Of a DNA stretch of 64,000 bases, positions 35,094 through 44,180 are shown piece by piece. Within the stretch, counting starts at the first letter, position 1; every line of letters starts with the position of its first letter. The stretch spans positions 372,001-436,000 of the forward strand of contig DASXOB010000007.1 of NCBI GenBank assembly GCA_036494545.1, in the 5' to 3' direction. Source of the stretch: JAICXG01 sp036494545 (GTDB lineage: Bacteria > Verrucomicrobiota > Verrucomicrobiia > Chthoniobacterales > UBA10450). Under the pieces are notes generated by a model. The model saw nothing but the letters and a program-made list of their open reading frames with translations. It was not told the DNA's origin and did not search any database. The translations under genes were made by a program, and so were the position numbers.

Positions 35094-35768
35094 TTATCGC
35101 TTCAAGCTTACTGGCTCAATCCTGCTACGCACCGTCTCGCGGGCGTTAGCGACAAAAAGATTGCATGCTTCCTGGCAAAGCAGCGGTATCACGTTTTCGC
35201 CGCGGCTCGTTTGATCAAGCGGCGCAATGAATTTGTCGAGCGGCAAACGCAGTGACGGGCGAGCGCCGCTGGCGTCGCGTGGCCAGAGGATGGTGCGCAA
35301 ACAGCCTGGTAAGCCCCCGTACGATCGGCAAAATTGGCCAACGGATACATCGATTTCTTGATCGGAAATTTTAGCAGCGGCCCTGTAGATGCCGCTCTGG
35401 CGATTGAGCGTTTCTCGCAAGGGAGTCGTTGTTAGCCGATTTGCTTCCCAGGCGGCGAGTGCGGCCAGTCGCCCCGGATAAAAAAGATCAAGCGCCAGGC
35501 GCAGCTCAGACAGATCATTCAATTCCAGCTTCCAGCCATGACGAAGATTTGGTGCGGTTTTGAGCGGCCGATAATTTTCATCGTCATCGAACTTCGCAAG
35601 TTCGGCGGCATCGTTAGGCGAGGAAAAGATTTCGAGATCGAGACGCGCTCTGTCTTCATAATGGAAGAGGGCAAATCCATCGCCGGCCTTCGTTATCTCG
35701 ATTTGACCTATGCCGGTCGCGCCGGCGGCCAGCCAATCCGACAACACCCGCTCAATGCGCGGGAGCAT
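35094..35768 (-). CDS. DR2241-like 4Fe-4S cluster domain protein
   Basis: The 224-residue protein resembles the part of Deinococcus DR2241 that follows its CbiX domain: a stabilising region and a 4Fe-4S domain. Four cysteines are well spaced for a cluster, two in FCRSYGGLPGCLRTILWP and two in LLCQEACNLF. It overlaps the GAF gene by 17 bp, and the CbiX-type gene lies just upstream, so the DR2241 parts look split into separate genes here. The role is probably metal insertion or redox linked to tetrapyrrole metabolism. The start at 35768 is the only ATG near the conserved region. Confidence 0.65.
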   Translation of the reverse strand: MLPRIERVLSDWLAAGATGIGQIEITKAGDGFALFHYEDRARLDLEIFSSPNDAAELAKFDDDENYRPLKTAPNLRHGWKLELNDLSELRLALDLFYPGRLAALAAWEANRLTTTPLRETLNRQSGIYRAAAKISDQEIDVSVGQFCRSYGGLPGCLRTILWPRDASGARPSLRLPLDKFIAPLDQTSRGENVIPLLCQEACNLFVANARETVRSRIEPVSLKR

Positions 35769-36279
35769 TCTTCTTCTTCGGCTTCTTTGACCCGTTCTTG
35801 GCTGCCCCGTTCTTGTTTGTGCACAGTCCGCGCGCCATTACCACCGCAACGTGCTCAAGGAAGTCTCGATCATCCTCTGTAAAGGCGTCACGTTTCTCGC
35901 TATCGACATCAATCACTCCGAGGACTTGTCCGGTCGATTCGCTCTTGATCGGTACGACGATTTCCGAATTCGTGGTCCAAAACGCCGGTAGCCACCGCGC
36001 GTCCTTCGAGACATCGCCGACAATGAGGGTTTCTCCCGTTTCCGCGACTGCGCCGCAAAGCCCCTGGCTCTTCGGAAATCGTGGATAAGCGGGCGGCTCG
36101 TTGCCGGTGCTGGCGGCAATGACAAATTCGCCGCGCTCAATTTTGTAAATGCCGATCCAGCGATAGGCGCGTTCGTTTTGCACCATTTCGGCTGCAGTCT
36201 TGAGCGTTCCGGGCGCTTTCGGGGCTGCAAGTAGAAAAGCCGCAAGATCCTGCAAAAGCTTGGTCGAATTTGTTTTCAC
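35752..36279 (-). CDS. GAF-domain protein
   Basis: From the GTG at 36279 (VKTNSTKLLQDLAAFLL) the 175-residue protein contains one GAF domain: GLCGAVAETGETLIVGDVSKD, SEIVVPIKSESTGQVLGVID, and EDDRDFLEHVA. It resembles the free-methionine-R-sulfoxide reductase GAF family, but the catalytic-cysteine segment is replaced by PAFWTTNSE, so that activity is unlikely. The C-terminus is a lysine-rich tail (KKPKKKNAPAH). The upstream extension to 36525 runs into the CbiX gene and lacks homology. It sits between CbiX-type and DR2241-like genes with overlapping ends. Confidence 0.75.
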   Translation of the reverse strand: MKTNSTKLLQDLAAFLLAAPKAPGTLKTAAEMVQNERAYRWIGIYKIERGEFVIAASTGNEPPAYPRFPKSQGLCGAVAETGETLIVGDVSKDARWLPAFWTTNSEIVVPIKSESTGQVLGVIDVDSEKRDAFTEDDRDFLEHVAVVMARGLCTNKNGAAKNGSKKPKKKNAPAH

Positions 36280-36298
36280 GCTGACCCAGAGACAACCT

Positions 36299-37132
36299 TT
36301 ACGAAATTGAGCTGAGATCAAGCGCGGCGCGATCGAAAGCCGCAGTTTGCTGAAGGATGATTTCGATGAAGGCCGCCTCCGTCCCAATGGCGTTGGCGTA
36401 ATAAAGGCGCCTCCCGTGAAGCTGGTGCGGATTGCGACGGAAGATTCCGCGCTGCCTGGCGGCCGCCGTGATTTCCGGCTCGATTCCGAGTAAAACCGGA
36501 ATGTCCTGATAGCTGTGCAAGCCATCGGAGATAAAAAACGGCACCACGATTACGTTTGGGGTCGTCGTCAAGTGCAACCACTCAGAAATGAGCGGTGGCT
36601 CTTCCATGTAAGCATTCTGGACGAGAGCGTAGCGGCCAAGCCTGGCTATCTTTTCCACCTCGCGTTTGGCCGCAAGCGCGCTGTTGTCGTTCAAGGCGGT
36701 TCCGTGTCCGACGATCAGCAACGTGGTTTCAGCATCTGGCGCGTCCGGCGCAACTTCGCGCGCACGTCGCAGTAAGAGCTCCGTCACGCCCGGATGATTT
36801 CCAACCGGTTCGCAATATTTCCATATTTGACCGGACGACCGCGTCGTTAGGCGACCATTCAGTTGCAGTTCCCGGGGAATGATGGTCTGGGTAAAATAAC
36901 CTTCGCTGATAAAGTTTGGCACCACGTAAACCTGCCGAATTTCCGAGTCGTCGAAGAGCAGCAACGCGTCGCGCAAGCTCGGCTCTTCTTTCCAGAAGCT
37001 GCAAGCCACCTCGCGAAACAACTCTTGGTCCCGAATCGCTGCCGCTTGTGCAAGACTTGGGGCGCTCGAGTCGGGATTGACGGTCGACCCGTGGCCGACA
37101 ATGAGAAGCGCAGCATCGGATCGCAGTGACAT
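36299..37132 (-). CDS. CbiX/SirB-type chelatase-like protein
   Basis: The 277-residue protein has two CbiX-like halves, each with a histidine motif: LLIVGHGSTVNPDS near the start and LLIVGHGTALNDNS near residue 148. Matching VPFFISDG and VPNFISEG blocks follow. CbiX/SirB enzymes insert cobalt or iron into tetrapyrroles, with the active His in such LxxGHG motifs. The gene is followed by GAF and 4Fe-4S genes, as in DR2241-like fusions. Whether it chelates a metal or serves another role is not clear. Confidence 0.78.
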   Translation of the reverse strand: MSLRSDAALLIVGHGSTVNPDSSAPSLAQAAAIRDQELFREVACSFWKEEPSLRDALLLFDDSEIRQVYVVPNFISEGYFTQTIIPRELQLNGRLTTRSSGQIWKYCEPVGNHPGVTELLLRRAREVAPDAPDAETTLLIVGHGTALNDNSALAAKREVEKIARLGRYALVQNAYMEEPPLISEWLHLTTTPNVIVVPFFISDGLHSYQDIPVLLGIEPEITAAARQRGIFRRNPHQLHGRRLYYANAIGTEAAFIEIILQQTAAFDRAALDLSSIS

Positions 37133-37183
37133 CTTCCGAAGTTATCAGTAGAGACGGTACTCGTTGAATGGCCCTGCGGTCAG

Positions 37184-39103
37184 TCAGTCCGATGTTTCGT
37201 CTTCTTCTTTCGATTTTTCTTCATCCCCTTTCTCACCGTAGACCTGCCGGAGAATGGAGCCAATCATGGGTGCGGCGGCTGAGCCGCCGTGGACGGTGCT
37301 GCCAACATCGCCTTCGTAAAGTGCGGCGAAAGCATATTGCGGGTGATCCGCCGGAACGAAGCCAGCGAACCACGCTGCAGTGCGTTCCTTTTCTTTCGGG
37401 CCCCATTGTGCAGTACCGGTTTTTCCGGCGACAGAAACTTTATCCAAGCTCGCCTGGTGCGCTGTGCCAGCCGGCGCGTTAACTGCGTCCACCATGGCTT
37501 TGTGCAGTTGTTCCATCGCCACCGATGACGCATCGATCGTCTTCTTTGCCCGCACCGAGTAGGCAGCGACGATTTCGTTCCCGACCGTCTGCACCTGCTC
37601 GACGAGACGCGTTTGATAGCAGGTTCCGCCATTGGCCACGATCGCGATAGCTTGCGCCATTTGCAGCGGGGTGACGAGCAGGTCGCCCTGGCCAATCGAC
37701 ATATTGGCGATGTCACCGTTCAGGATCTTGCGGCCATGCGTCGCCTTCATATATACGTCGTTAGGCAAACGACCCTCCGCTTCACCGCGCAGTGGGATTC
37801 CGCATTTGGCACCGAAGCCGAGTTTGGTTGCCCACTCCAGAATCGGCTCGGCGCCCGTCTCGATGCCGACTTGGTAGAACCAGGTGTCGCACGATTCGGT
37901 TAGCGCCTGCACAAAATTGAGCGAACCGCGATCGCTGTGCTTCCAATTGTGGAAGGTCACATTGCCAACGTCCAACGCCGGCACGCACTCGTATTGATCC
38001 TGCGGGCTGATCGTCCCGCTCTCAAACGCGGCTAGTCCGACTGCGACCTTGAAAGTCGATCCGGGCGGGTAAGCCGAACGGTATGCACGCGGCAAGAGCG
38101 GAATATTTGGGTCGCTCTGCAGCTTCTTGAAGTCCGCCGCTGAGATAGAAGGAATGAATTCGTTAGGGTCAAAAGTTGGCCACGAAGCGAGCGCAAGAAT
38201 GTCGCCATTATTTGGATCCAAGATCACAATCGCGCCGCGTTTGGCACGAGCAGCCAGCGCTTTCTCCGCCATCTCCTGCAAGTGAAGATCGAGCGTCGTA
38301 ACGACGTTATAGCCCGGTACCGGCGGCTCAACGATACGCTCGGAAGTCTTATGACCTTCGCGGTCAAAAGTGACCTTGAATTTTCCATGTCGCCCGGTGA
38401 GCATGCTATTGAAGGTTTGCTCGAGTCCTTCCCGGCCCTCGGTTTCCGGCCAAAGCACCTGGCCGTTTTGCACGATGCTATCGGCATTGCGACTCGTCCG
38501 GCCGGTGTAGCCGATAACTGCGCCTGCGATGCTCTTGTTTGGATAGAAACGCAGGTAAATCGGCTTGAGAGAGAGGCCCGGCGGAAGATCCGACTTTAGC
38601 GCATTCTGCTCGGAGTCGCTCAGGATCTGTGCAATCTCGAAGGGGAGAAACCCGCGGTTGCGATAGTGTTTGGCGATTGCCGCGTCGGAAATGTCGAGCT
38701 TGCGATCAAGAAGCTTTTCCGCCATACGGATCCGTTGTCGCGCATATTCGATCGCCTTCGGATCGGAAAAATCGAGCGGACTGGGGAAGTCGACCGTCAG
38801 GTTGTAACTCAGCTTGTTTTGCGCAAGAGGAACGCCGTTGCGATCCGTGATCTGACCGCGCGGCGCGGGAATATCAAGAACATAGGTACGGGCGAGTTTC
38901 TGCGTTTCCCAAGTTGGCTGAATCATTTCCTCCGCCGGTGTCGGCGTCGGCGTCGGCGGTTCCTGAGCCGCGACCATGACCGGCGAAAGCAAAAACGCCA
39001 AAAAGCGGCAACACCAAAGAGCCCGGACTTTGGGCAGGAGTATTAATCTCAAACGTCTTCGTATCCCAGTTACGTGCAGTGACTCACGGTCCAAATTTCT
39101 CAA
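37184..39103 (-). CDS. mrdA: Penicillin-binding protein 2 (transpeptidase)
   Basis: The 639-residue protein is a class B PBP. After an N-terminal hydrophobic segment (RFLAFLLSPVMVAAQ) and a Pro/Thr linker comes the dimerisation domain (DIPAPRGQITDRNGVPLAQN). The transpeptidase motifs are PPGSTFKV (SxxK), SCD in ESCDTWFYQVG, and VAGKTGTAQWG (KTG). It cross-links peptidoglycan during rod-shape elongation. No rodA, mreB or mreC is adjacent, which is less usual. The gene end overlaps nothing; its start overlaps the end of uvrC by 4 bp (37184-39103 against 39100). Confidence 0.95.
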   Translation of the reverse strand: MRNLDRESLHVTGIRRRLRLILLPKVRALWCCRFLAFLLSPVMVAAQEPPTPTPTPAEEMIQPTWETQKLARTYVLDIPAPRGQITDRNGVPLAQNKLSYNLTVDFPSPLDFSDPKAIEYARQRIRMAEKLLDRKLDISDAAIAKHYRNRGFLPFEIAQILSDSEQNALKSDLPPGLSLKPIYLRFYPNKSIAGAVIGYTGRTSRNADSIVQNGQVLWPETEGREGLEQTFNSMLTGRHGKFKVTFDREGHKTSERIVEPPVPGYNVVTTLDLHLQEMAEKALAARAKRGAIVILDPNNGDILALASWPTFDPNEFIPSISAADFKKLQSDPNIPLLPRAYRSAYPPGSTFKVAVGLAAFESGTISPQDQYECVPALDVGNVTFHNWKHSDRGSLNFVQALTESCDTWFYQVGIETGAEPILEWATKLGFGAKCGIPLRGEAEGRLPNDVYMKATHGRKILNGDIANMSIGQGDLLVTPLQMAQAIAIVANGGTCYQTRLVEQVQTVGNEIVAAYSVRAKKTIDASSVAMEQLHKAMVDAVNAPAGTAHQASLDKVSVAGKTGTAQWGPKEKERTAAWFAGFVPADHPQYAFAALYEGDVGSTVHGGSAAAPMIGSILRQVYGEKGDEEKSKEEDETSD

Positions 39104-40788
39104 TGCCGCTGCAAAAAGCGATGCACATCCTCAGCCAATTTTTGGCCTATCCCTTCCGTCGATGCAATTTCTTCGACACTAGCCTTGCGCAGTCTTTGTA
39201 CCGAGCCAAACCTGCGTAAAAGCAAATTCTTGCGGTTCTGACTCACGCCGGGACAATCGTCGAGAACGCTTTCGCCGATCCGTTTTTTCATGAGCAACTG
39301 GTGATAGGTATTGGCGAAACGATGCGCTTCGTCCCGAATGCGCTGCAGCAGGCGCAATGCACCAGAGTCTTCCGGCAGTCGCAAGGGCATCGGACGGCCC
39401 GGTCGATAGATTTCTTCAAATTCCTTGGCCAGCCCGATGATCGGCAGATTGTGCAAACCGAGTCGTTGTAATTCGCGACAGGCGGAGGAGAGCTGGCCTT
39501 TGCCGCCATCGACGATAATGAGATTCGGCAGCCTAACGAGTGGCCTAGTGTTCTCTTGATCATCAGATCGAACCGAGATAGCGCGACGAGAAACCTCGTC
39601 GTTCGATGTTGATGGGATGTCCCCCACGGACAAAGGGATCGGCGTCAAAGGCTGGCCGTAAAATCCCTCACGGTCGTTTGCCACTGCAACGCGAGAGTTC
39701 AGGCGGCTGATCGCCTCGCTCGGATTCTCCTGCGAAAACTCCGCCGTTTCCAGATTCGCTTCCCGCGCTTGCAGGAGCACGCGCGAATACCGTCGCCTAA
39801 CGACTTCAGCCATGCTGGCAAAATCGTCCTGTCCTTCCACCGTTCGGATGCGGTAGCGCCGGTAGTTGTTCTTGTCCGGCACGCCGTCGCGAAACGAAAC
39901 CATCGAAGCGACGACATGGGTCGTGGAAATATTTGAGATGTCGAAGCACTCCATCACCCGCGGCAAAGCCGGCAGTTGCAGCGCATCCGCCAGCGCTCGC
40001 ACGTCTGCCTGCGGATCGACGGTGCTCGGCAAGCTATGCCGGGTAAAGCGTCGCATCGGCCTGGTCGTGCGCCGCAAATCCTCCAGCATATTGCGCAGTT
40101 CGGCGGCCTTTTCGAAATTCAGCTTCTCCGCTGCCTTGCGCATCTCTTCCTCGAGCGCGGCCATCAATTCACGCGAATGTCCTTCAAGAAATTCCGCCGC
40201 TTGCGCCACACGCTGGCGATAGGTGGCGGCGTCAATTTCGCTCAGCCGCATGGGAACCTGATAGGTCGACGATTTCAATTCGCGCTCCGTCGGCGCGCCG
40301 CGGCCGAAAGTCAGCACTCCAAATTTCTTGCGCATGAAGTTAAGGGTCTGCCGCAGCGCGCCGGCGTGCGCGTAAGGCCCGAAATAACGCGCGCCATCGT
40401 CTTTTTTGAAACGTGCCAACCGAAACCGCGGCCATTCCTCCGTCTCGTCCAACTTCACTACGAGAAAGCGCTTATCATCGCGAAAGGAAATGTTGTAGCG
40501 CGGCCGGTATTCCTTGATCAGCTTCCCTTCGAGGAGCAAAGATTCGGGCTCGCTCGCCACGGTGTGCGTTTCGAAGTCCCAAACGGCATCGAGCATGGCG
40601 CGCGTTTTCAGATCCGCTACCGCCAGCTTTGATGGCATGAAATAGGAACCGACACGTTTGCGAAGATCGCGCGCTTTGCCCACGTAGATCACGCGTCCAA
40701 AGCGATCGCGCATCAGGTAAACCCCCGGTTTGTGCGGCACTTCGTGGACTTTTCTGTTCAGGTCAGGCTTTTCCTTCGACAGCGACAC
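39100..40788 (-). CDS. uvrC: Excinuclease ABC subunit C (UvrC) with an insertion
   Basis: The 562-residue protein has the GIY-YIG nuclease domain (HKPGVYLMRDRFGRVIYVGKA), a UVR UvrB-binding helix pair (RKAAEKLNFEKAAELRNML), the RNase H-like nuclease domain (VMECFDISN, IIVDGGKGQLSS) and HhH motifs at the end (LLLRRFGSVQRLRKASVEEI). It makes both incisions in nucleotide excision repair. An extra segment of about 50 residues precedes LPNLIIVDGGKGQ. The gene diverges from the reductase gene with a 22-bp gap. Two GCCTAACG copies lie inside it (39531, 39795). Confidence 0.95.
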   Translation of the reverse strand: MSLSKEKPDLNRKVHEVPHKPGVYLMRDRFGRVIYVGKARDLRKRVGSYFMPSKLAVADLKTRAMLDAVWDFETHTVASEPESLLLEGKLIKEYRPRYNISFRDDKRFLVVKLDETEEWPRFRLARFKKDDGARYFGPYAHAGALRQTLNFMRKKFGVLTFGRGAPTERELKSSTYQVPMRLSEIDAATYRQRVAQAAEFLEGHSRELMAALEEEMRKAAEKLNFEKAAELRNMLEDLRRTTRPMRRFTRHSLPSTVDPQADVRALADALQLPALPRVMECFDISNISTTHVVASMVSFRDGVPDKNNYRRYRIRTVEGQDDFASMAEVVRRRYSRVLLQAREANLETAEFSQENPSEAISRLNSRVAVANDREGFYGQPLTPIPLSVGDIPSTSNDEVSRRAISVRSDDQENTRPLVRLPNLIIVDGGKGQLSSACRELQRLGLHNLPIIGLAKEFEEIYRPGRPMPLRLPEDSGALRLLQRIRDEAHRFANTYHQLLMKKRIGESVLDDCPGVSQNRKNLLLRRFGSVQRLRKASVEEIASTEGIGQKLAEDVHRFLQRH

Positions 40789-40810
40789 AGTCCTGAGAGA
40801 TTACTCGCGA

Positions 40811-41860
40811 ATGTGGGATGTCGCCATCGTGGGGGGCGGTCCGGCCGGCGCAAGTTGCGCCGCGTTCTGTGCCATGAGCGGCGTCCGAACTCTTGTGATC
40901 GAACGGGCGAAATTTCCCCGCGAGAAGGTTTGTGGCGATTGCCTGAATCCGACCTGTTGGCCGGTGCTGAAGCGGCTTGGCGTGGCAGAAGAACTGCGTG
41001 CTATGCCACATGGACGGATGGTGCGCGTCAACTTTATCGATCTTCGCGGGCGCGTTGCGAGCGCGCCGTTGCCCGGTGCTGACAAGGCGCAGATTGCCAT
41101 CAGGCGCAGCATCTTCGACAAAATCCTCCTGCGTCGCGCGCAGTCGTTAGGCGCGGAAGTGCGCGAGGAGGCAACACTTGTTGTCGTTAGGCGCGAAAAC
41201 GAGAGCTGGTACCTCGAGGCGCGGAATTTTTCCGAACGCGCCAGACTGCTGGTCGCGGCGGACGGACGCAACTCGACCGTCGCCCGTCTTCTCAAACTGA
41301 TGCCAGGCAAGGGCCCGGATCGCGTTGCCCTTCAAACCCATCTCCCCTTGCCACTCGGCTACGACAACCAAATTGTGATGCAGTTGTTGTCCGAAGGCTA
41401 TTCCGGCGCGGCACCGGTCGGAGAGGAGCTCCTGAATCTTTGCCTGGTGAGTCGGCCTAACGACATGTCGAGGGTGAAATCCTGGGCAGAGGACAAATTC
41501 GCAATCGCGCCGGATCATCACTGGCGGGCTATCACCCCGCTCGTTCGCGCTGCTCTGCCAGCAGGACGACCCGGATTATTTCTCGTCGGCGATGCTGCGC
41601 GTGTGGTTGAGCCTTTTACAGGGGAGGGAATCTATTACGCTTTGCGTTCTGGTGAGCTGGCGGCGGACGCGATTCGAACCGGGAATCATCGAGATTACGC
41701 CGCCGCGCATCGCCGGCTGTATCGTGGCCGTCTTTGGATCAATTCCCTGGCGCGGCGTGCGGTAGAACATCCGCGTCTCACGACATCACTACTTGCTTTC
41801 TTACCGAACGAAAAACAGGTGCTGCGCTACTTAACGGGAAAAGTCGTGCGGAGTGTCTGA
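40811..41860 (+). CDS. FAD-dependent reductase, geranylgeranyl reductase-like
   Basis: The 349-residue flavoprotein has the FAD motif DVAIVGGGPAGASCAAFCAM, the VCGDCLNP block typical of geranylgeranyl reductase-type enzymes, and a second FAD block, LFLVGDAARVVEPFTGEGI. Relatives reduce prenyl chains or act on quinone or polyketide intermediates. ATG 40811 is chosen (MWDVAIVGG); the frame from 40730 would overlap uvrC. The 3' end overlaps convergent folD by 34 bp. Three CGTTAGGC copies lie inside (41145, 41185, 41455). The substrate is unknown. Confidence 0.82.
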   Translation: MWDVAIVGGGPAGASCAAFCAMSGVRTLVIERAKFPREKVCGDCLNPTCWPVLKRLGVAEELRAMPHGRMVRVNFIDLRGRVASAPLPGADKAQIAIRRSIFDKILLRRAQSLGAEVREEATLVVVRRENESWYLEARNFSERARLLVAADGRNSTVARLLKLMPGKGPDRVALQTHLPLPLGYDNQIVMQLLSEGYSGAAPVGEELLNLCLVSRPNDMSRVKSWAEDKFAIAPDHHWRAITPLVRAALPAGRPGLFLVGDAARVVEPFTGEGIYYALRSGELAADAIRTGNHRDYAAAHRRLYRGRLWINSLARRAVEHPRLTTSLLAFLPNEKQVLRYLTGKVVRSV

Positions 41861-42714
41861 TTCGCGGCTTTGACCGTATTAGCCATCAGCATCGCGATCG
41901 TCATCGGTCCGACACCGCCGGGCACCGGGGTGATCGCGCGGGCTCTTGGCGCGACTTCGTCAAAAGCCACATCGCCCACCAGGCGATACCCTCGCGGGGA
42001 CGAAGGGTCCTCCACGCGATTGATCCCTACATCAATTACCACGGCTTCTTCGCGTACGTGCTCTGCCCTAACGAATCGTGGCTGGCCGATAGCAGCCACA
42101 ACGATATCAGCCGAACGAGTGATCTTCGCGAGGTTTTCGGTGCGGGAATGCACCACCGTAACAGTGGCATCGACTCCTTTTTGCATGAGCAGAAGCGCGA
42201 GCGGTTTGCCGACGATCATACTGCGGCCGAGTACCACGACATGTGCTCCGCTGATTCGGAAATTGCTCTCCTGCAGCAGGCGGAGGCACCCTAACGGCGT
42301 GCAGGGCACAAAGCCGCTTGGATCGCCGACGGCGAGCTTGGCAACGTTGATTGGATGAAAGCCGTCAACATCCTTCGCCGGGTCGAGCGCCCTCACGACG
42401 ATCGATTCGTCAATGTGCTTCGGTGGCGGCGACTGAACCAGGATGCCGTGAATTGCAGGATCGCGGTTGAGCTGCTCGACGCGTGCGAGTAACTCGCTCT
42501 GGGTCGTCTCCGAGGGCAGCTCGAGTTTAACCGAATGAAGTCCAAGCTCGCGACACATCTTGTCTTTCGAGCGCACGTAGGCACGCGAAGCCGGATCGTC
42601 GCCCACCAACACGACCGCCAGTCCAGGGGTAATAGCGTGAGACTTGAGCGCCTCAATCTGGCCGCGCAGTTGAGCGTATACTTTTTCGGCAATGATGCGC
42701 CCGTCGATCAACAT
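41827..42714 (-). CDS. folD: Methylene-tetrahydrofolate dehydrogenase/cyclohydrolase FolD
   Basis: The 295-residue protein carries the FolD blocks VGDDPASRAYVRSKDKMC (with the catalytic Lys), VQSPPPKHID, GCLRLLQESN, VVLGRSMIVGKPLALLL for NADP binding, and TPVPGGVGPMTIAMLM. It oxidises 5,10-methylene-THF and hydrolyses the product to 10-formyl-THF. ATG 42714 (MLIDGRIIAEKVY) is preferred over 42729. The gene end overlaps the convergent reductase gene. Confidence 0.95.
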   Translation of the reverse strand: MLIDGRIIAEKVYAQLRGQIEALKSHAITPGLAVVLVGDDPASRAYVRSKDKMCRELGLHSVKLELPSETTQSELLARVEQLNRDPAIHGILVQSPPPKHIDESIVVRALDPAKDVDGFHPINVAKLAVGDPSGFVPCTPLGCLRLLQESNFRISGAHVVVLGRSMIVGKPLALLLMQKGVDATVTVVHSRTENLAKITRSADIVVAAIGQPRFVRAEHVREEAVVIDVGINRVEDPSSPRGYRLVGDVAFDEVAPRARAITPVPGGVGPMTIAMLMANTVKAANQTLRTTFPVK

Positions 42715-42898
42715 GGATTTCCTGCCCAAGCAAGCGTCTTCTAGCGGTGCTCAAGCGCCGTCGCAAATTTTCCGTTAGGGCAGAGTATGGGATAAGAATT
42801 TAGGGGAACGCCGGTCGCTCGTCTGTTCCAAGAAAGCTCGCTTCGCGGCGTGTAAGGGTCGCGGTGAGTTATTCTCTCATCGTTAGGCGGAAATTGCT

Positions 42899-43543
42899 TC
42901 ATCGCATCCGGACCATCTCGAGCATGGCGTTCTGCATCCGCTCGCGTTCCAGCTCAAATTCCTCTTCCGTTGATGTCTGCGCCGCGCGGTGCGGTTTTCC
43001 GAAAATGACACGGACCTTGGCGAAGGGTTTTGGCAGGATGAAGCGATCCCAACTGCGCAGTCGCCAGCAACTGGAGTATTCCATATTCACCGGGACCACC
43101 GCGGCGCCTGTTTGCTGTGCAAGATAGACGATGCCCTGACCCAACTCGTAGGCCGGTCCACGCGGACCGTCGGGCGTGATGACGACATCGCGGCCGCTCG
43201 CAATCACGTCCGCGAGCTGACGCATGGCACTGGCGCCCTTGCGCGAGCTTGATCCCCTCACGACTTCATAACCGAAACGCTCGACCAGATCGGCGAGGAT
43301 GGCGCCGTCGCGACTCGTGCTGATCAGCGCCGCGCCTTGCCGCTGTGGCAGGTAACGCTTGAGAACGAACGGGAAAAGGAGGAGACGATTATGCCAGAGC
43401 GCGCCGATGTAGCGCTCGTTAGGCGACGTATTGATAACATCGGCGTGGTCTTCAATCTCAAAGCGCAAAGTTCGCGCCCAGATTTGTAATAGATGGTATC
43501 CGAAGGCAACCAGCCAAGGGGTGCGCCAGCCCTCCATTTTCAA
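42899..43543 (-). CDS. DUF374-type lysophospholipid acyltransferase
   Basis: The 214-residue protein contains an acyltransferase core with ALWHNRLLLFPF (the H of the HX4D-type site), ISTSRDGAILADLVERFGYEVVRGSS and VVITPDGPRGPAYELGQGI, as in DUF374 members of the LPLAT family. It probably transfers an acyl chain to a lipid A-like or phospholipid intermediate. It overlaps the ubiX start region by 4 bp (43540-43543). One TCGTTAGGC copy is just beyond its stop (42880-42888) and one inside (43416-43424). Confidence 0.82.
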   Translation of the reverse strand: MKMEGWRTPWLVAFGYHLLQIWARTLRFEIEDHADVINTSPNERYIGALWHNRLLLFPFVLKRYLPQRQGAALISTSRDGAILADLVERFGYEVVRGSSSRKGASAMRQLADVIASGRDVVITPDGPRGPAYELGQGIVYLAQQTGAAVVPVNMEYSSCWRLRSWDRFILPKPFAKVRVIFGKPHRAAQTSTEEEFELERERMQNAMLEMVRMR

Positions 43544-44109
43544 CTTTCGGAAGACGCCTGGCCTTCTTCCTGCCAGCGAAAGGCGCGCGGATTCGACAGA
43601 CCGATTTGATCGAGAATGCGCCAGACCACAGTGTCGACAACTTCGATGACGGATTGTGGCCGAGCGTAAAAAGACGGGATTGCCGGAAGGACAATGGCAC
43701 CTGCTTCGAGGAGGGTTGTGACGTTACGTGCGTGGATCAGGCTCCAGGGAGTTTCGCGCGGAACGAGAACGAGTTTGCGGCGTTCCTTCAGAAATACGTC
43801 GGCGGCGCGAAGAAGGGCGCTGTCACTCGAGCCAGAAGCGATACGGCCCAGCGTTCCCATTGAACAAGGAACAATGACCATCGCATCGAAGCGCGCTGAG
43901 CCGCTGACGAATGGCACGTTAAGGTCACTCTCGGCGTGTTGTCGGACAGCGGCCGGGATAGTGAGCTGGTCGACTTCGTGTTTCGCGACCTGTTTGGCGT
44001 ATCCGCTCATGACCAGGTGCACTTCGTTGGTCGAAGTGTCGATTTGATCCAGTAACCGCTGCAGATAGATCGTGCCGCTAGCTCCGGTCGCGGCAATCAC
44101 AACTTTCAT
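43540..44109 (-). CDS. ubiX: UbiX-type flavin prenyltransferase
   Basis: The 189-residue protein has the flavoprotein opening MKVVIAATGASGTIYLQRLL, the VPCSMGTLGRIASGSSDSALLRAADV block and LVLVPRETPWSLIHARN. UbiX attaches a dimethylallyl group to FMN to make the prenylated cofactor of UbiD decarboxylases. No ubiD is in the window. It overlaps the DUF374 gene by 4 bp, an operon sign. The length is normal for the family. Confidence 0.93.
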   Translation of the reverse strand: MKVVIAATGASGTIYLQRLLDQIDTSTNEVHLVMSGYAKQVAKHEVDQLTIPAAVRQHAESDLNVPFVSGSARFDAMVIVPCSMGTLGRIASGSSDSALLRAADVFLKERRKLVLVPRETPWSLIHARNVTTLLEAGAIVLPAIPSFYARPQSVIEVVDTVVWRILDQIGLSNPRAFRWQEEGQASSES

Positions 44110-44180
44110 TTCGCGCTATAAGAACACAGGACGGGCGCGCACTCTAGAACGGAAGTGAGCTCCGCTGGTTGGAAAATCTT

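Noticed and set aside
35752..36285. fRMsr (free methionine sulfoxide reductase) assignment for the GAF protein.
   Set aside because: The segment that should carry the catalytic cysteines reads PAFWTTNSE; only the GAF fold is supported.
41677..41690. GATTCGAACCGGG, like a tRNA T-arm.
   Set aside because: It lies in the coding frame of the reductase gene, and no acceptor or anticodon stem can be placed around it.
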